A stretch of DNA of 64,000 bases from Branchiostoma floridae. Taxonomy: Eukaryota; Chordata; Leptocardii; Amphioxiformes; Branchiostomatidae. The position numbers were made by a program, and so were the translations under genes. Under the pieces are notes generated by a model. It was given only the letters and a program-made list of their open reading frames with translations. It had not been told where the DNA came from and did not search any database. The stretch spans positions 1,208,900 through 1,272,899 of the forward strand of contig NC_049983.1 of NCBI RefSeq assembly GCF_000003815.2. Reading direction: 5' to 3'. Every line of letters begins with the position of its first letter. Position 1 is the first letter of the stretch. Shown piece after piece: positions 8,934-16,374 of the stretch.

Positions 8934-11262
8934 ACTGAGAAAAAAAATCAGAACCAACCTGTCAGATTCGTAATAAATCCCAATTTCCGTCAAAACGCAT
9001 TTCAAATGGTACAAGGTCCGGGTAATTCCGATCGGATTTGCATCGCAAACTACAATCTCGAATAAAATGTTAATGTTATCGAATAAATACTAGTTCTCTT
9101 GTCATGCTTGTTCATGTACCAGTACACCAACAACACCAGTACAAATGGCCTTTTCATTTACCATTTTTCCTCGGCTAATAGTATTAGTGCATCCGCCGCG
9201 CTTATCCAGCCCCCATGTTATCTAAACACTGCACAGATAGTTTTCAATATCAACTTTGGTATATCATATTCCCGTTATTTCTGCATGTATTTTAATGTAT
9301 CATATATCAATAAAAGCTCGATTGATTCCCATTCCAATGGTATCTAACTCATTATCATTGTTAACTCATGGAACACGCATTAGACCTGCTTACGTGAGTG
9401 GGTCACCAAAAAAAAAGTGCCCAAATTTCCTTGCTTCTGCTCAACATTATCTTCTCCTCGTATTGGCGTGTGTTGAGATACTGTAAATGCATTTAAGTTC
9501 GCGGAGATTTAATTTCGCGGTAGCGGGAAAATGGACTTTTCGCGGTGGATTTAATTTCGCGGTAGCACCATGCACTGTAGTTTCTTACTGTTACGGAAAA
9601 ATGTTCGCGGTGGTTTTAAATTCGCGGTGAAGCGACCGCCGCGAAAACCGCGAACATTAATCCACCGCGAAAGTTTCTGCATTTACAGTATAGGGACACC
9701 ATCCTCCATGCAGTCGTAATACCCTACCTCTTCAATATTGGACCAAATGCCATTCTGCGAGATAACAACACCCGCCCACACAGAGCAATGACCAATGCAG
9801 AGTACTTCCAGAATGCGATGCTGGGCTACAGTCTTAGGATGGAATAGCCTTCCTACGGCTTATGGCTAGCACTCGATTAAACACCTCTTGGTTCAATTTG
9901 TTTGCTTGAATAAAGAGTAACAGTGGCTTTGATTGACATGTCCTGTTTATTCAACTTGCCTTCATTCTCATGTCAATATCGAAAAGGAAATGAGCCAAAT
10001 GAAGTGTTTGACTTTAGTAGGGTAATTTCAGCACTTTATTTTTGTGACCCTCTGTCCGTAAGCAGGCCTGGTGCTCGTTCCATAAATTTACAATCATAAA
10101 ATACTCTACTCAGCTCAGATTTGCAAAAGACAAAACTCGGATGTTCTGAATACCAAAAGGCACGTGAAAAAACTGATTGAATCATTGTCACCCGCGACCA
10201 TAGCAACCGGACGACACAGCGTTGAACAGAAGCGGGGAAAATTGGGCACTGTTTTGGTGACCCACTAAGTAAGCAGGTCTAGTGCGTGTTTCATGAGTTA
10301 ACGATGGTAATGAGTTTGATACCATTGGAAAAACACACAAGCTTTCTATAGTACATTGAAATTGACAGAAACAACAGATGTATGAAGTTAATATTCCAAA
10401 CTTTTTGTGCCGAGTTTATAAATCATCAACAAATACGTGATAATAACCACGATCAAGTTTCATGTTAATTGCAGAGTGTAAACACAGCTCATTAACGACA
10501 AACTTTTGCGGAAGATATATTACGCAGAAGAGCTTTCGCAGGGGCGTTTCGCACTAGGCAGTGAGCCATTCAAAAGCAGTTCGTTCTGCAAAATTTAGAA
10601 GGACATTCTGCAAAACTCCAAGCGTATTCCGCGGTTTGTCATGTATCATCATCACAAAACATCATAGTCATAGGCACACATACAGCATTTTTCAACCCTT
10701 TCCTGGCGGGCGCAGTTTTATTGTTGTTGTTTTTTTGCATTTTGACGCCTTTGCGACGTTGGAATCTACAGCACATATTGCAATAAGTAGAAGAAAGCTT
10801 TCATACACTCAAACCTTGGCAAAATGCCAGCTTTTTAAAAAGCACTTGTTTTGTTTGTTTTGCTCTCGTGGCGTCGTGGCCTAATGTCCATATATCATGG
10901 CGCTTTCTGCTGGCCGTGTAAACGCCATCTGTCGACCTATTTATTGATTTTCTCCGGGGGGAGGGCCTAGGAATTTTTTTTACCCTACCTCTTGACGACC
11001 GCACAATCCCCTCCCCCCACTAACTATCAACCATTCCCTAATGGTGAAGTAACAAGCGAAGAAGTAACCTGCACACCAAGCCACCAAACCGAGAACGACG
11101 AGCCTTACCAAGCAGAAGCAGTCGGTTTGTTTTTCTGTAGACTTTTTTGTCCCGCTTTAGCTGCTCTTCTATCTTCCGATTGACTCTTTTCTGCTTCTTC
11201 TCCAGATCCTTGTTTCCATCGTACCATTGTACGTATCGTCCCCAACACCTCGCCATGGGCAT
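667..11262 (-). CDS. GNAS-like: G-protein alpha subunit, Gs class (partial, 9 exons)
   Basis: GTP-binding alpha subunit that would couple membrane receptors to adenylyl cyclase if it behaves like the Gs family. Exons: 11262-11109, 6983-6911, 6758-6704, 6583-6464, 4954-4857, 3457-3403, 2183-2110, 1187-1129, 786-667. All junctions are GT-AG and phase-consistent, giving about 269 residues. Exon boundaries match those I recall for vertebrate GNAS. Visible parts are an N-terminal helix, LLLLG plus P-loop GPEESGKST (res. 52-60), helical domain, switch [11 protein letters not shown] with the catalytic Arg kept (R191), switch [14 protein letters not shown] (res. 213-224) with the catalytic Gln kept (Q217), and IIFVVACSS. 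Oddities: the P-loop normally reads GAGESGKST and switch II DVGGQRDERRKW; the N terminus reads MPMARCW, not MGC. An in-frame TAA sits two codons upstream of the chosen Met. The guanine-binding NKQD exon and C-terminus are not in the window. Confidence 0.9.
902..1103. mobile_element. Small MITE with GCGGT-rich palindromic core, copy 1
   Basis: About 200 bp with inverted ends CTGTAAATG...CATTTACAG and repeated TTCGCGGT/ACCGCGAA boxes that fold back on themselves. A second copy is at 9481-9688. It sits 26 bp past the splice donor of G-alpha exon 8 (1129). Confidence 0.75.
1129..1187 (-). CDS. GNAS-like: G-alpha exon 8 (switch II)
   Basis: 59-nt exon after TCTCCTGCAG, donor GTGAGT. It encodes [19 protein letters not shown]. 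The family motif has Gly where this has Asp (DVGDQ) and Asp where this has Gly (QRGER). The reading frame joins exon 7 (CA|C = His) and exon 9 (G|AT = Asp). Confidence 0.88.
2110..2183 (-). CDS. GNAS-like: G-alpha exon 7 (switch I)
   Basis: 74-nt exon after TCTCCTGTAG, donor GTAAGT. It encodes [19 protein letters not shown] and NGIKF. It is almost identical to the Gs switch I segment, including the Arg that is ADP-ribosylated by cholera toxin in Gs and the Mg-coordinating Thr. Confidence 0.92.
3088..3300 (-). mobile_element. LINE 3' end with (CAAA)n tail
   Basis: On the plus strand the block begins TTTGTTTGTTTGTTTATTTATTC and continues with A-rich text. This is the reverse complement of a LINE 3' end with a short tandem-repeat tail. 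A similar start occurs at 30509. It carries no coding sequence. Confidence 0.5.
3403..3457 (-). CDS. GNAS-like: G-alpha exon 6
   Basis: 55-nt exon after TGTTTAAG, donor GTCAGT. It encodes [18 protein letters not shown], the Gs-family segment after CAQYF (linker 2 entry). Phase joins TA|T = Tyr from exon 5. Confidence 0.9.
4035..4090 (+). ncRNA. Degenerate hammerhead-like motif
   Basis: CTAACAA, then a 6-bp stem AACTAG/CTAGTT, GAAA, and a stem ACGTCTCGACGT. The architecture is that of the 5.05-kb motif, but two core Gs are A (CTGACGA to CTAACAA), so it is probably inactive. Confidence 0.4.
4857..4954 (-). CDS. GNAS-like: G-alpha exon 5
   Basis: 98-nt exon after TGGTGTAG, donor GTAAGT. It encodes [16 protein letters not shown], then [16 protein letters not shown]. 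The ACYERSNEY and LIDCAQ segments are G-alpha signatures in the helical domain. Confidence 0.93.
5035..5101 (+). ncRNA. Hammerhead ribozyme motif (Penelope-like type)
   Basis: Core CTGACGA (5048-5054). Stem II GGTGTC/GACATC (5056-5061 with 5067-5072) has loop TGAGA. GAAA at 5073-5076. Short stem III ACGT/ATGT (5076-5079 with 5085-5088). Stem I comprises T5047-A5090, C5046-G5091, G5045-C5092 and outer CCAG/CTGG (5035-5038 with 5098-5101). Cleavage is predicted after A5089. Every conserved core position is present, with one extra A after the core. Penelope-like elements are known to carry minimal hammerheads; no Penelope ORF is visible nearby. Confidence 0.65.
5996..6075 (-). mobile_element. 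Solo 3' end of a LINE ((GATACA)n tail)
   Basis: Reads, in reverse complement, the same as 50700-50766: GTTACGCCGAAGGGCGGTTA, then ATACCGG and a TATAGATACAGATACAGA tail. It is a 5'-truncated copy of the same LINE family. Confidence 0.65.
6464..6583 (-). CDS. GNAS-like: G-alpha exon 4
   Basis: 120-nt, phase 0-0 exon after TTTCCTCAG, donor GTAAGT. It encodes [17 protein letters not shown], then [18 protein letters not shown]. It is colinear with the Gs helical-domain segment ending in FPPE. Confidence 0.92.
6704..6758 (-). CDS. GNAS-like: G-alpha exon 3
   Basis: 55-nt exon after TTCGACAG, donor GTAGGT. It encodes [18 protein letters not shown], matching the Gs segment QDIKNNLKEAIE. No equivalent of the optional 15-codon vertebrate exon 3 is seen. 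Confidence 0.9.
6911..6983 (-). CDS. GNAS-like: G-alpha exon 2 (P-loop)
   Basis: 73-nt exon after TTTCCACAAG, donor GTAAGT. It encodes [18 protein letters not shown], then NSFDE. Joined to the Gly that ends exon 1, the P-loop reads GPEESGKST. Gly-to-Glu here is at the position equivalent to Ras Gly12. Confidence 0.92.
7029..7120. repeat. Left copy of a GGGGGG-bearing terminal repeat
   Basis: AGGGAATGGTCTATATTTAG followed by a G-run and GGGGGGAGGGCCTAG. The reverse complement recurs at 10945-11040. The pair brackets almost all of G-alpha intron 1. Confidence 0.45.
7476..8200. mobile_element. Foldback element with tandem-repeat arms
   Basis: The left arm (7476-7583) has about five copies of GGACACTTCGGCCCCAAG. 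The right arm (8051-8198) has about seven copies of the complement CCGAAGTGTCCTCGGCTTGG. Outer ends match: CGGCACATGGACACTTCGGC versus its complement at the right. Between the arms is about 460 bp of unique sequence with no ORF. It lies in G-alpha intron 1. Confidence 0.75.
8716..8931. repeat. (CA)n microsatellite
   Basis: About 215 bp of CA repeat with occasional G interruptions. It creates artificial Thr-His and Cys-Val reading frames in several frames; none is a gene. Confidence 0.98.
9481..9688. mobile_element. Small MITE with GCGGT-rich palindromic core, copy 2
   Basis: 208 bp with inverted ends CTGTAAATGC...GCATTTACAG, flanked by TA on both sides, which would fit a TA target duplication. 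It is a close relative of the copy at 902-1103. Confidence 0.8.
9690..9850 (+). pseudogene. Tc1/mariner transposase C-terminal fragment
   Basis: The plus frame reads [17 protein letters not shown], then [17 protein letters not shown] before stopping. The DNNTRPHRA string corresponds to the second catalytic Asp region (DNARPH-type) of Tc1-like DDE transposases. Only about 50 codons remain, with no start, no other catalytic residues and no own TIRs, so it is a dead fragment. Confidence 0.7.
11109..11262 (-). CDS. GNAS-like: G-alpha exon 1 (N-terminal helix)
   Basis: Begins [13 protein letters not shown], then a charged helix ([19 protein letters not shown]), then [12 protein letters not shown] and half of a Gly codon before donor GTAAGG. 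The upstream in-frame codons are TAA ACC, which fixes the start near 11262. The usual MGC lipid-modification start is absent, but a Cys is present at residue 6. Confidence 0.85.
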
Positions 11263-12280
11263 GGTTTAGTTTTCACCGTCTGCGTGGGGCTGCAGACAAA
11301 GCCCCACAAGTCCAGGTCCAAGGTTCAACAAGCTCTCGACAAGGTTGCGAGGCACGAGCCACCAACAATCATTCCGTCAGCGCTCAAGGCGTTCCATACA
11401 CAGGCCGAAAGGGTACTACACGTGTCTGTAGTACCTTGTCCTTGCTGAGAATGTGGTGTATAAGAGGTAGGTTTTGCTGGGCCCAATGACGGGAATCTGT
11501 ATCCACACGTCAACTATGACAGCGAAATGCACCCTGGGATACCACACCGCAGCCACACACAAAGGTGCCTCAAAGGTATCGTTCCTGTATTACTTCGAGT
11601 GGGCACAAACAATCCCTATCCCTATCCCAAAATATAAATTGGACCCCAAAATGTTGTGTTTATGTACATGAAAAAATGCTTTTTATCGCCCCATCTCATA
11701 TAAACAGGATTTGAGATTAAATATTGTGTATTTCTGACACGATCGGGTAGTGCCGGACGTGTACGTTTGTTTGTCCTGAGTTATGCGGTCAGCGGTTCAA
11801 TATAGGAAAGTCCCTGTTGCGGATAGTAATATAAGTGCAGTTGAAGATGTTATAAAAAATCATTTTGTATTGATAACTGGATACTTGAAATATCTCTAGC
11901 AGAATTGTTTTTATTGGATTTTTGCATATTAAAGATGCATATTTAAGCTTTATTTTAAATGAGACAACATAAGTCCGGATGAGACCCTATCGCTAATCAA
12001 GCCAGGCAGTCACAATCAGACGCAATCTACGGGGTAATTTGCAACCTTTTCTTCTTTTGTACTATTCGAAAATTTTCTGTAAAATATCACTAAGAAAGGC
12101 AAAAAGAATGTCAATTTCGAGAAATGCTCACAAACATCACTTTATTTGCAACATTGCCAACCTCGGATGTTTACTTTATCATGACATGCTAATTTTAATT
12201 ATGTGGATCACATCCTTTGGGTACCCCAAAACTTTTATTTTCCTACCATGATATATGCAGAAAGTTTTATTGTCCTGTTC
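11263..12280. other. Presumed 5' flank of the G-alpha gene
   Basis: No exon or transposon recognised. A short hairpin GTGGGGCTGCAGACAAAGCC lies at about 11285. The promoter is expected here but no TATA box or initiator can be assigned by eye. Confidence 0.3.
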
Positions 12281-12286
12281 CACTAA

Positions 12287-12526
12287 GCCCCCCCCCCCCC
12301 CTTCCACTAGAATACGATCGTGCTGCGCTCTCACTGCGACCTGAATAGGATACGTGTAAACTTTGCTTTCAAATTGGGTATATCATACAAAGCGTGAAAG
12401 TGTGACTGAGAAGACAAGAAAACACATAAAAGATTCGTTTCTTTTGTATAGAATTCGTTGAGCGATATGTCAAAATTCAGGTCGCAGAGAGAGCGCGGCG
12501 AGCGCGCGTCCTAGTGGAAAGGGTGT
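12287..12526. mobile_element. Short TIR element (about 240 bp)
   Basis: The left end CCCTTCCACTAG...CTCTCACTGCGACCTGAAT matches the complement of the right end ATTCAGGTCGCAGAGAGAG...CTAGTGGAAAGGG. The interior is AT-rich without an ORF. Confidence 0.65.
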
Positions 12527-14070
12527 ATAACGTGAGCTAACTTCCTTCTGCCACCCATGTAGTCAGCGTGCGCAGCGAAACAGAACAAACAGTAATGACG
12601 TAAGCGTCGTCAAACATTAACATTAACAACCCCGTGACATAAACACTCCATACAATGAGTATACACCTCAAGAGCAAATGTCTGTAAATATCACACAATG
12701 GTACTGTGGCAGGGATAAAAAAAATTGATTTGGCTCATATTTTGCAAAGTGATAGTACTTGGTACACAACCCTCAAAATAACTTTCTTTTAGATCAAAAC
12801 TCCTTGTTGCCATAGTAACGGGCAAATAAAGTTTTCTGGCCGTTTTCCCCGATTTTTTTCCCCGATCACCATCTGGCCTTCAAACGATTTTACCAGCGAT
12901 CGGGCTGGTACCTTGCTAAAATAGAATACACCGTGTTGTATTCTATATGTGCACTAGTAGTTCACAATGAATGTACAAACGGGATTCGCCTGGCGTCATT
13001 AAACTTAGCCCCCAAACAAAGTTTTCAATCAGTGATACTCAGCAATATGCGTGTGTACTTTCGTGCTCGGAATACGGTTACAGAAATGGAACGGTATCTA
13101 GCCATCTGTGACTATAATCTCTGCCAATTTTGGTGGGGAGCGAGGACTTCATCGGTATGCTGGTCTGGTCAATGTTTATTAAACCGGCTGGTAAAACTAT
13201 ATAAAGACCAGATAATATAAACTATGGTCTTCAGTATGCTACGGGCACCCGTGCAGTTAACATCAGTGGTAGCCTGACTGAGAAAGTACAAGTTACTCTT
13301 CAAATCCTGTTTGAAATCTAGAGACAACAGATAAGAAATTGAAGTAAGACTACACATCATAGAGAAATTAGCTTGTTGAAGAACATTTAGCCCAGAATAT
13401 GAAGTTTATATGACAATAATGGGTTGCTATTCAGTGTGAGACATCATCTAGCAGTTTTTTTTACAGTTCTACAGAGCATAGGTCTATACTGGTCTCTTAC
13501 TATAAGTCAAGTATTACAAGTCATATTTCTACACACACAACTCATGAGAGCTATAAGTTGTAAGGAAGACATTTTCAAGTTCGAAATGTAGATGCAAGTA
13601 GATGTTTAGATACAATTTTGACAAGGATGATTTGAAATATGAAGAAAGTTGTTTTTCCAGAACTGCAGAATAGTATTATCTTATTATCACATGATCTTAT
13701 CTAATTGAAACCTTGCATTGTGTAACTTTGTTACTCATTTGGGTCATTCTGTATGATTTGATAATGTTCCTATGAAAACCAGTACAGAATATTTGAATCA
13801 GTGACCAATAATATGCAAATCTATCTCTGACCATTGTTTCTAGCAGGTAGACAGTCTGGGATGTTTATGAGTTTATGTAGTTATGGGGGTCAATCCACCA
13901 TTCAGACTGCTGGACAAGTCACAGTGGGAGCACTTCCTTATTGTTCTTACCCTGGGTAAGAAATCCCCAGGTTTAACAACGGTCGAAACTGCCGGGCAGA
14001 GGGCGAGGTCACTCCCTTCCCTGCGGAAGGCCAGCTAGCAGAGTCTTGAAGCATTAAAACCAGCTTGCTT
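12527..14070. other. Intergenic or intronic sequence, nothing recognised
   Basis: AT-rich text with scattered stops in all frames. I see no domain, repeat array or convincing splice pair. The 3' exons of the receptor gene, if any remain, should lie between here and 16069, but I could not identify one. Confidence 0.3.
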
Positions 14071-14074
14071 TGTT

Positions 14075-14580
14075 GTGAAAACAAACGCTGAAGTTTTTCT
14101 ATGTCTTAGTATGGACAGAAAGGTTATAGCAATGTCCTCCGAAGTGCTTCGGGTTGGTAAACAGCACGGCCTGGCGTCATGTTTACCACAAATAAACAAT
14201 GCGTCGTCACCCCCGATCCTCACCTTAAACTCTAATCATTGCACATCAGTGTTTCACAGCCGTAACACGTGCCGAATACCAGACAAACTTGAAAAGTCCC
14301 TTACCAGGGCTGACGTTCAAATATCGGTTTCAGGTAGGTACAGGAATCCTCTATCGGAAATTTGCAACATAGCATGTTACAACAAAGTGTCGAATGATGT
14401 AAATGGACGTCCGGACATGTAATACCAACATTATAAGCGGTCGTCTACGGAATCAGCACAAGTCCAAGTACAGGAACCTGACGAATTGCCACCAGAAGTT
14501 CAAGATCATCATCCAGCTGCAGGGGTCAAACTCAAAGTTACACCAAGACAACTAAAGGCTGTGTACATCCAGCACGGTTG
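14075..14580 (+). pseudogene. Possible coding fragment with one in-frame stop
   Basis: One plus frame is open from 14075 to a TAA at 14420-14422 and then open again for 52 codons to a stop near 14580 (segments RSSTESAQVQVQEPDELPPE and GVKLKVTPRQLKAVYIQHG). The downstream part has protein-like composition. GTTTCAG|GTAGGT lies inside the first part and could be a donor. No family recognised. It could be a real last exon beginning after the stop, or a decayed copy. Confidence 0.25.
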
Positions 14581-15479
14581 AATAAGTGTATTTAAAAAGG
14601 GGAAAAGAGCCTCTGTATGTCTTCATAATTTATAAAACAAATATGTTGTGGTGTTGTTCAATCAGATTTTATAAGCTGTTTAATCAAAATGTTATAGCCG
14701 TATGTATTAATATGCCTGGGGTTCCTTTGACAGAAATTTCTATCAGGATTACAAGATTGAACACTATTCTGCAATACAGCCTTGGCCCTTGCGTTGCAAT
14801 GACACGGGCTGTGTACAGTTCTGCAGTCCGCAGAAATCACCAGGAGGCAGTTACACATAGTATATATTTACCGTATTCACTGAAATGCAATGTTTCCTTT
14901 TTTTTATTTCTTTATTGACATAAACTAGTAGTACAGTATATATTTAAGGCATTGTACAGAAAATGATAACCGCTGTTGTATTTTTAATGATTTCTTTAGT
15001 TAATAAAACGTTAGAAATAAGAGACCTACTCTAAGATCATTGTCATATCTTATAAAACTGTTATGAATAGAAAGTAAAATTGCGCTCATTGCATCTACAG
15101 CACACATCTGTTTACATCTTGTGGTATAATTATATCAGACCTGAAACAAACAAATGCAGGATATATTATGAGAAGATTGTAATATGCAACAGTAAATAAG
15201 ACTTGATTGCCTAGAATTATGATAACCCCTGACTCGACATTTCTAAATGATTAGACCAAGCAAAATGTCTTCATGGGTTCCAACATTTTCAATGTCATAA
15301 AACGAAAAATCTTGAAATTTCTTTACATACTCACATACTTTATATAACATAACATAACATAATATTACAACATTTAAGTATTTACTTTATCGGCTATTCT
15401 GAGCGCTCTTGCCTATACAATAAGTATATAAACCAAAATTTCATTTTTTTAAGTCAATTAGAATAAAAAACATAGAAAT

Positions 15480-15845
15480 AAACGCGATCTGACAAAGACA
15501 AAAATTATCATTTTTAATATAACTCACTTAAACAGCACGGTTGACAACTGAGATTTGCATACTTGGCTTCTTCATGACGTGGCGTTGTCTAGGATATGTC
15601 ACATACTGGCAAAATAATGCGATCTGACAAAGACCAAAAATACCATTATTAGATATATCTCACTAAAACAGCACGGTTGACAAGTCAGATTTGCATAATT
15701 GGCTTCTGCATGACGTGGTGTTGTCTAGGATATGTAACACGACGGCAAAGAAACGCGATCTCACAAAGTCCAAAAACATATTAAATTATATCTCACTGAA
15801 AAAAGACGGTTGACAATTCTAATTTCCATATTTAGCATCGGCACA
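15480..15845. repeat. Tandem repeat, about 125 bp x 3
   Basis: Three diverged units each contain AACGCGATCT, then ACAAAGAC, CAGCACGGTTGACAA, GATTTGCATA and TTGTCTAGGATATG. Confidence 0.75.
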
Positions 15846-16068
15846 CCATAAAACCATAACAAACAAATTACCGTCGCCATGTTAATGCTTTTCCATTGCC
15901 GGATTTTTTTTGTCATTTTACCTCGTCGCTTGAAATAACCCCTGGGTCAAAACGTTGCAATAAAACGATTACCATCGGTTGTTTTGATACGATAGTTTGA
16001 AACGAAATTGTAAGGGAATGAAGAGAGGCGGTAGGGAGGGCAACGTAAAAAGAAAACTCTTGACTCAC

Positions 16069-16374
16069 CGTCTAAGCAGACAACACCAGCGTCCTCACTG
16101 TGCTGACAGTCATGTGTGCCCCATCCGTTGTGGCTGCAGTGTCCGATGTTTGTCTCGGTACCCCCACAGGCCAAGTCGTCCAGCCAGATCGGGCCTGACC
16201 CCGCCCCGACTGCGTCATATCGGGCCTTGGCAGCGCCTCTGTATCCCAGCTGACGGCAGACCACGTGTGCGTCGTTAATGTCAAATTTGTCGTCACAGAC
16301 GGTCCCCCACTGTCCGTCATGGTACACTTCATTCCTGCCCTTGCTGGACCAACATCCACCCACGAGTCGGATAC
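16069..16374 (-). CDS. Receptor exon 9: SRCR domain
   Basis: 306-nt exon after a T-rich tract and CAG, donor GTGAGT. It reads [70 protein letters not shown] and [10 protein letters not shown]. The six group A cysteines are present and LGY replaces the LGC of group B. An extra Cys in GGCW would be unpaired within the domain. Confidence 0.95.

Larger units (their letters stand above)
9245..10400. mobile_element. Long inverted-repeat element holding a MITE and Tc1 scrap
   Basis: Left arm 9245-9455 and right arm 10223-10400 are imperfect reverse complements over about 180-210 bp, for example TTCCAATGGTATC, GTTAACTCATG and TAGACCTGCTTAC. The interior holds the 208-bp MITE at 9481 and a transposase fragment at 9690. 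It lies in G-alpha intron 1. Confidence 0.6.

Noticed and set aside
8495-9014. Thr-His and Cys-Val rich ORFs
   Set aside because: Pure translation of a CA microsatellite.
15997-16278. Plus-strand Arg-rich ORF opposite the SRCR exon
   Set aside because: Antisense shadow of a well-supported SRCR domain.
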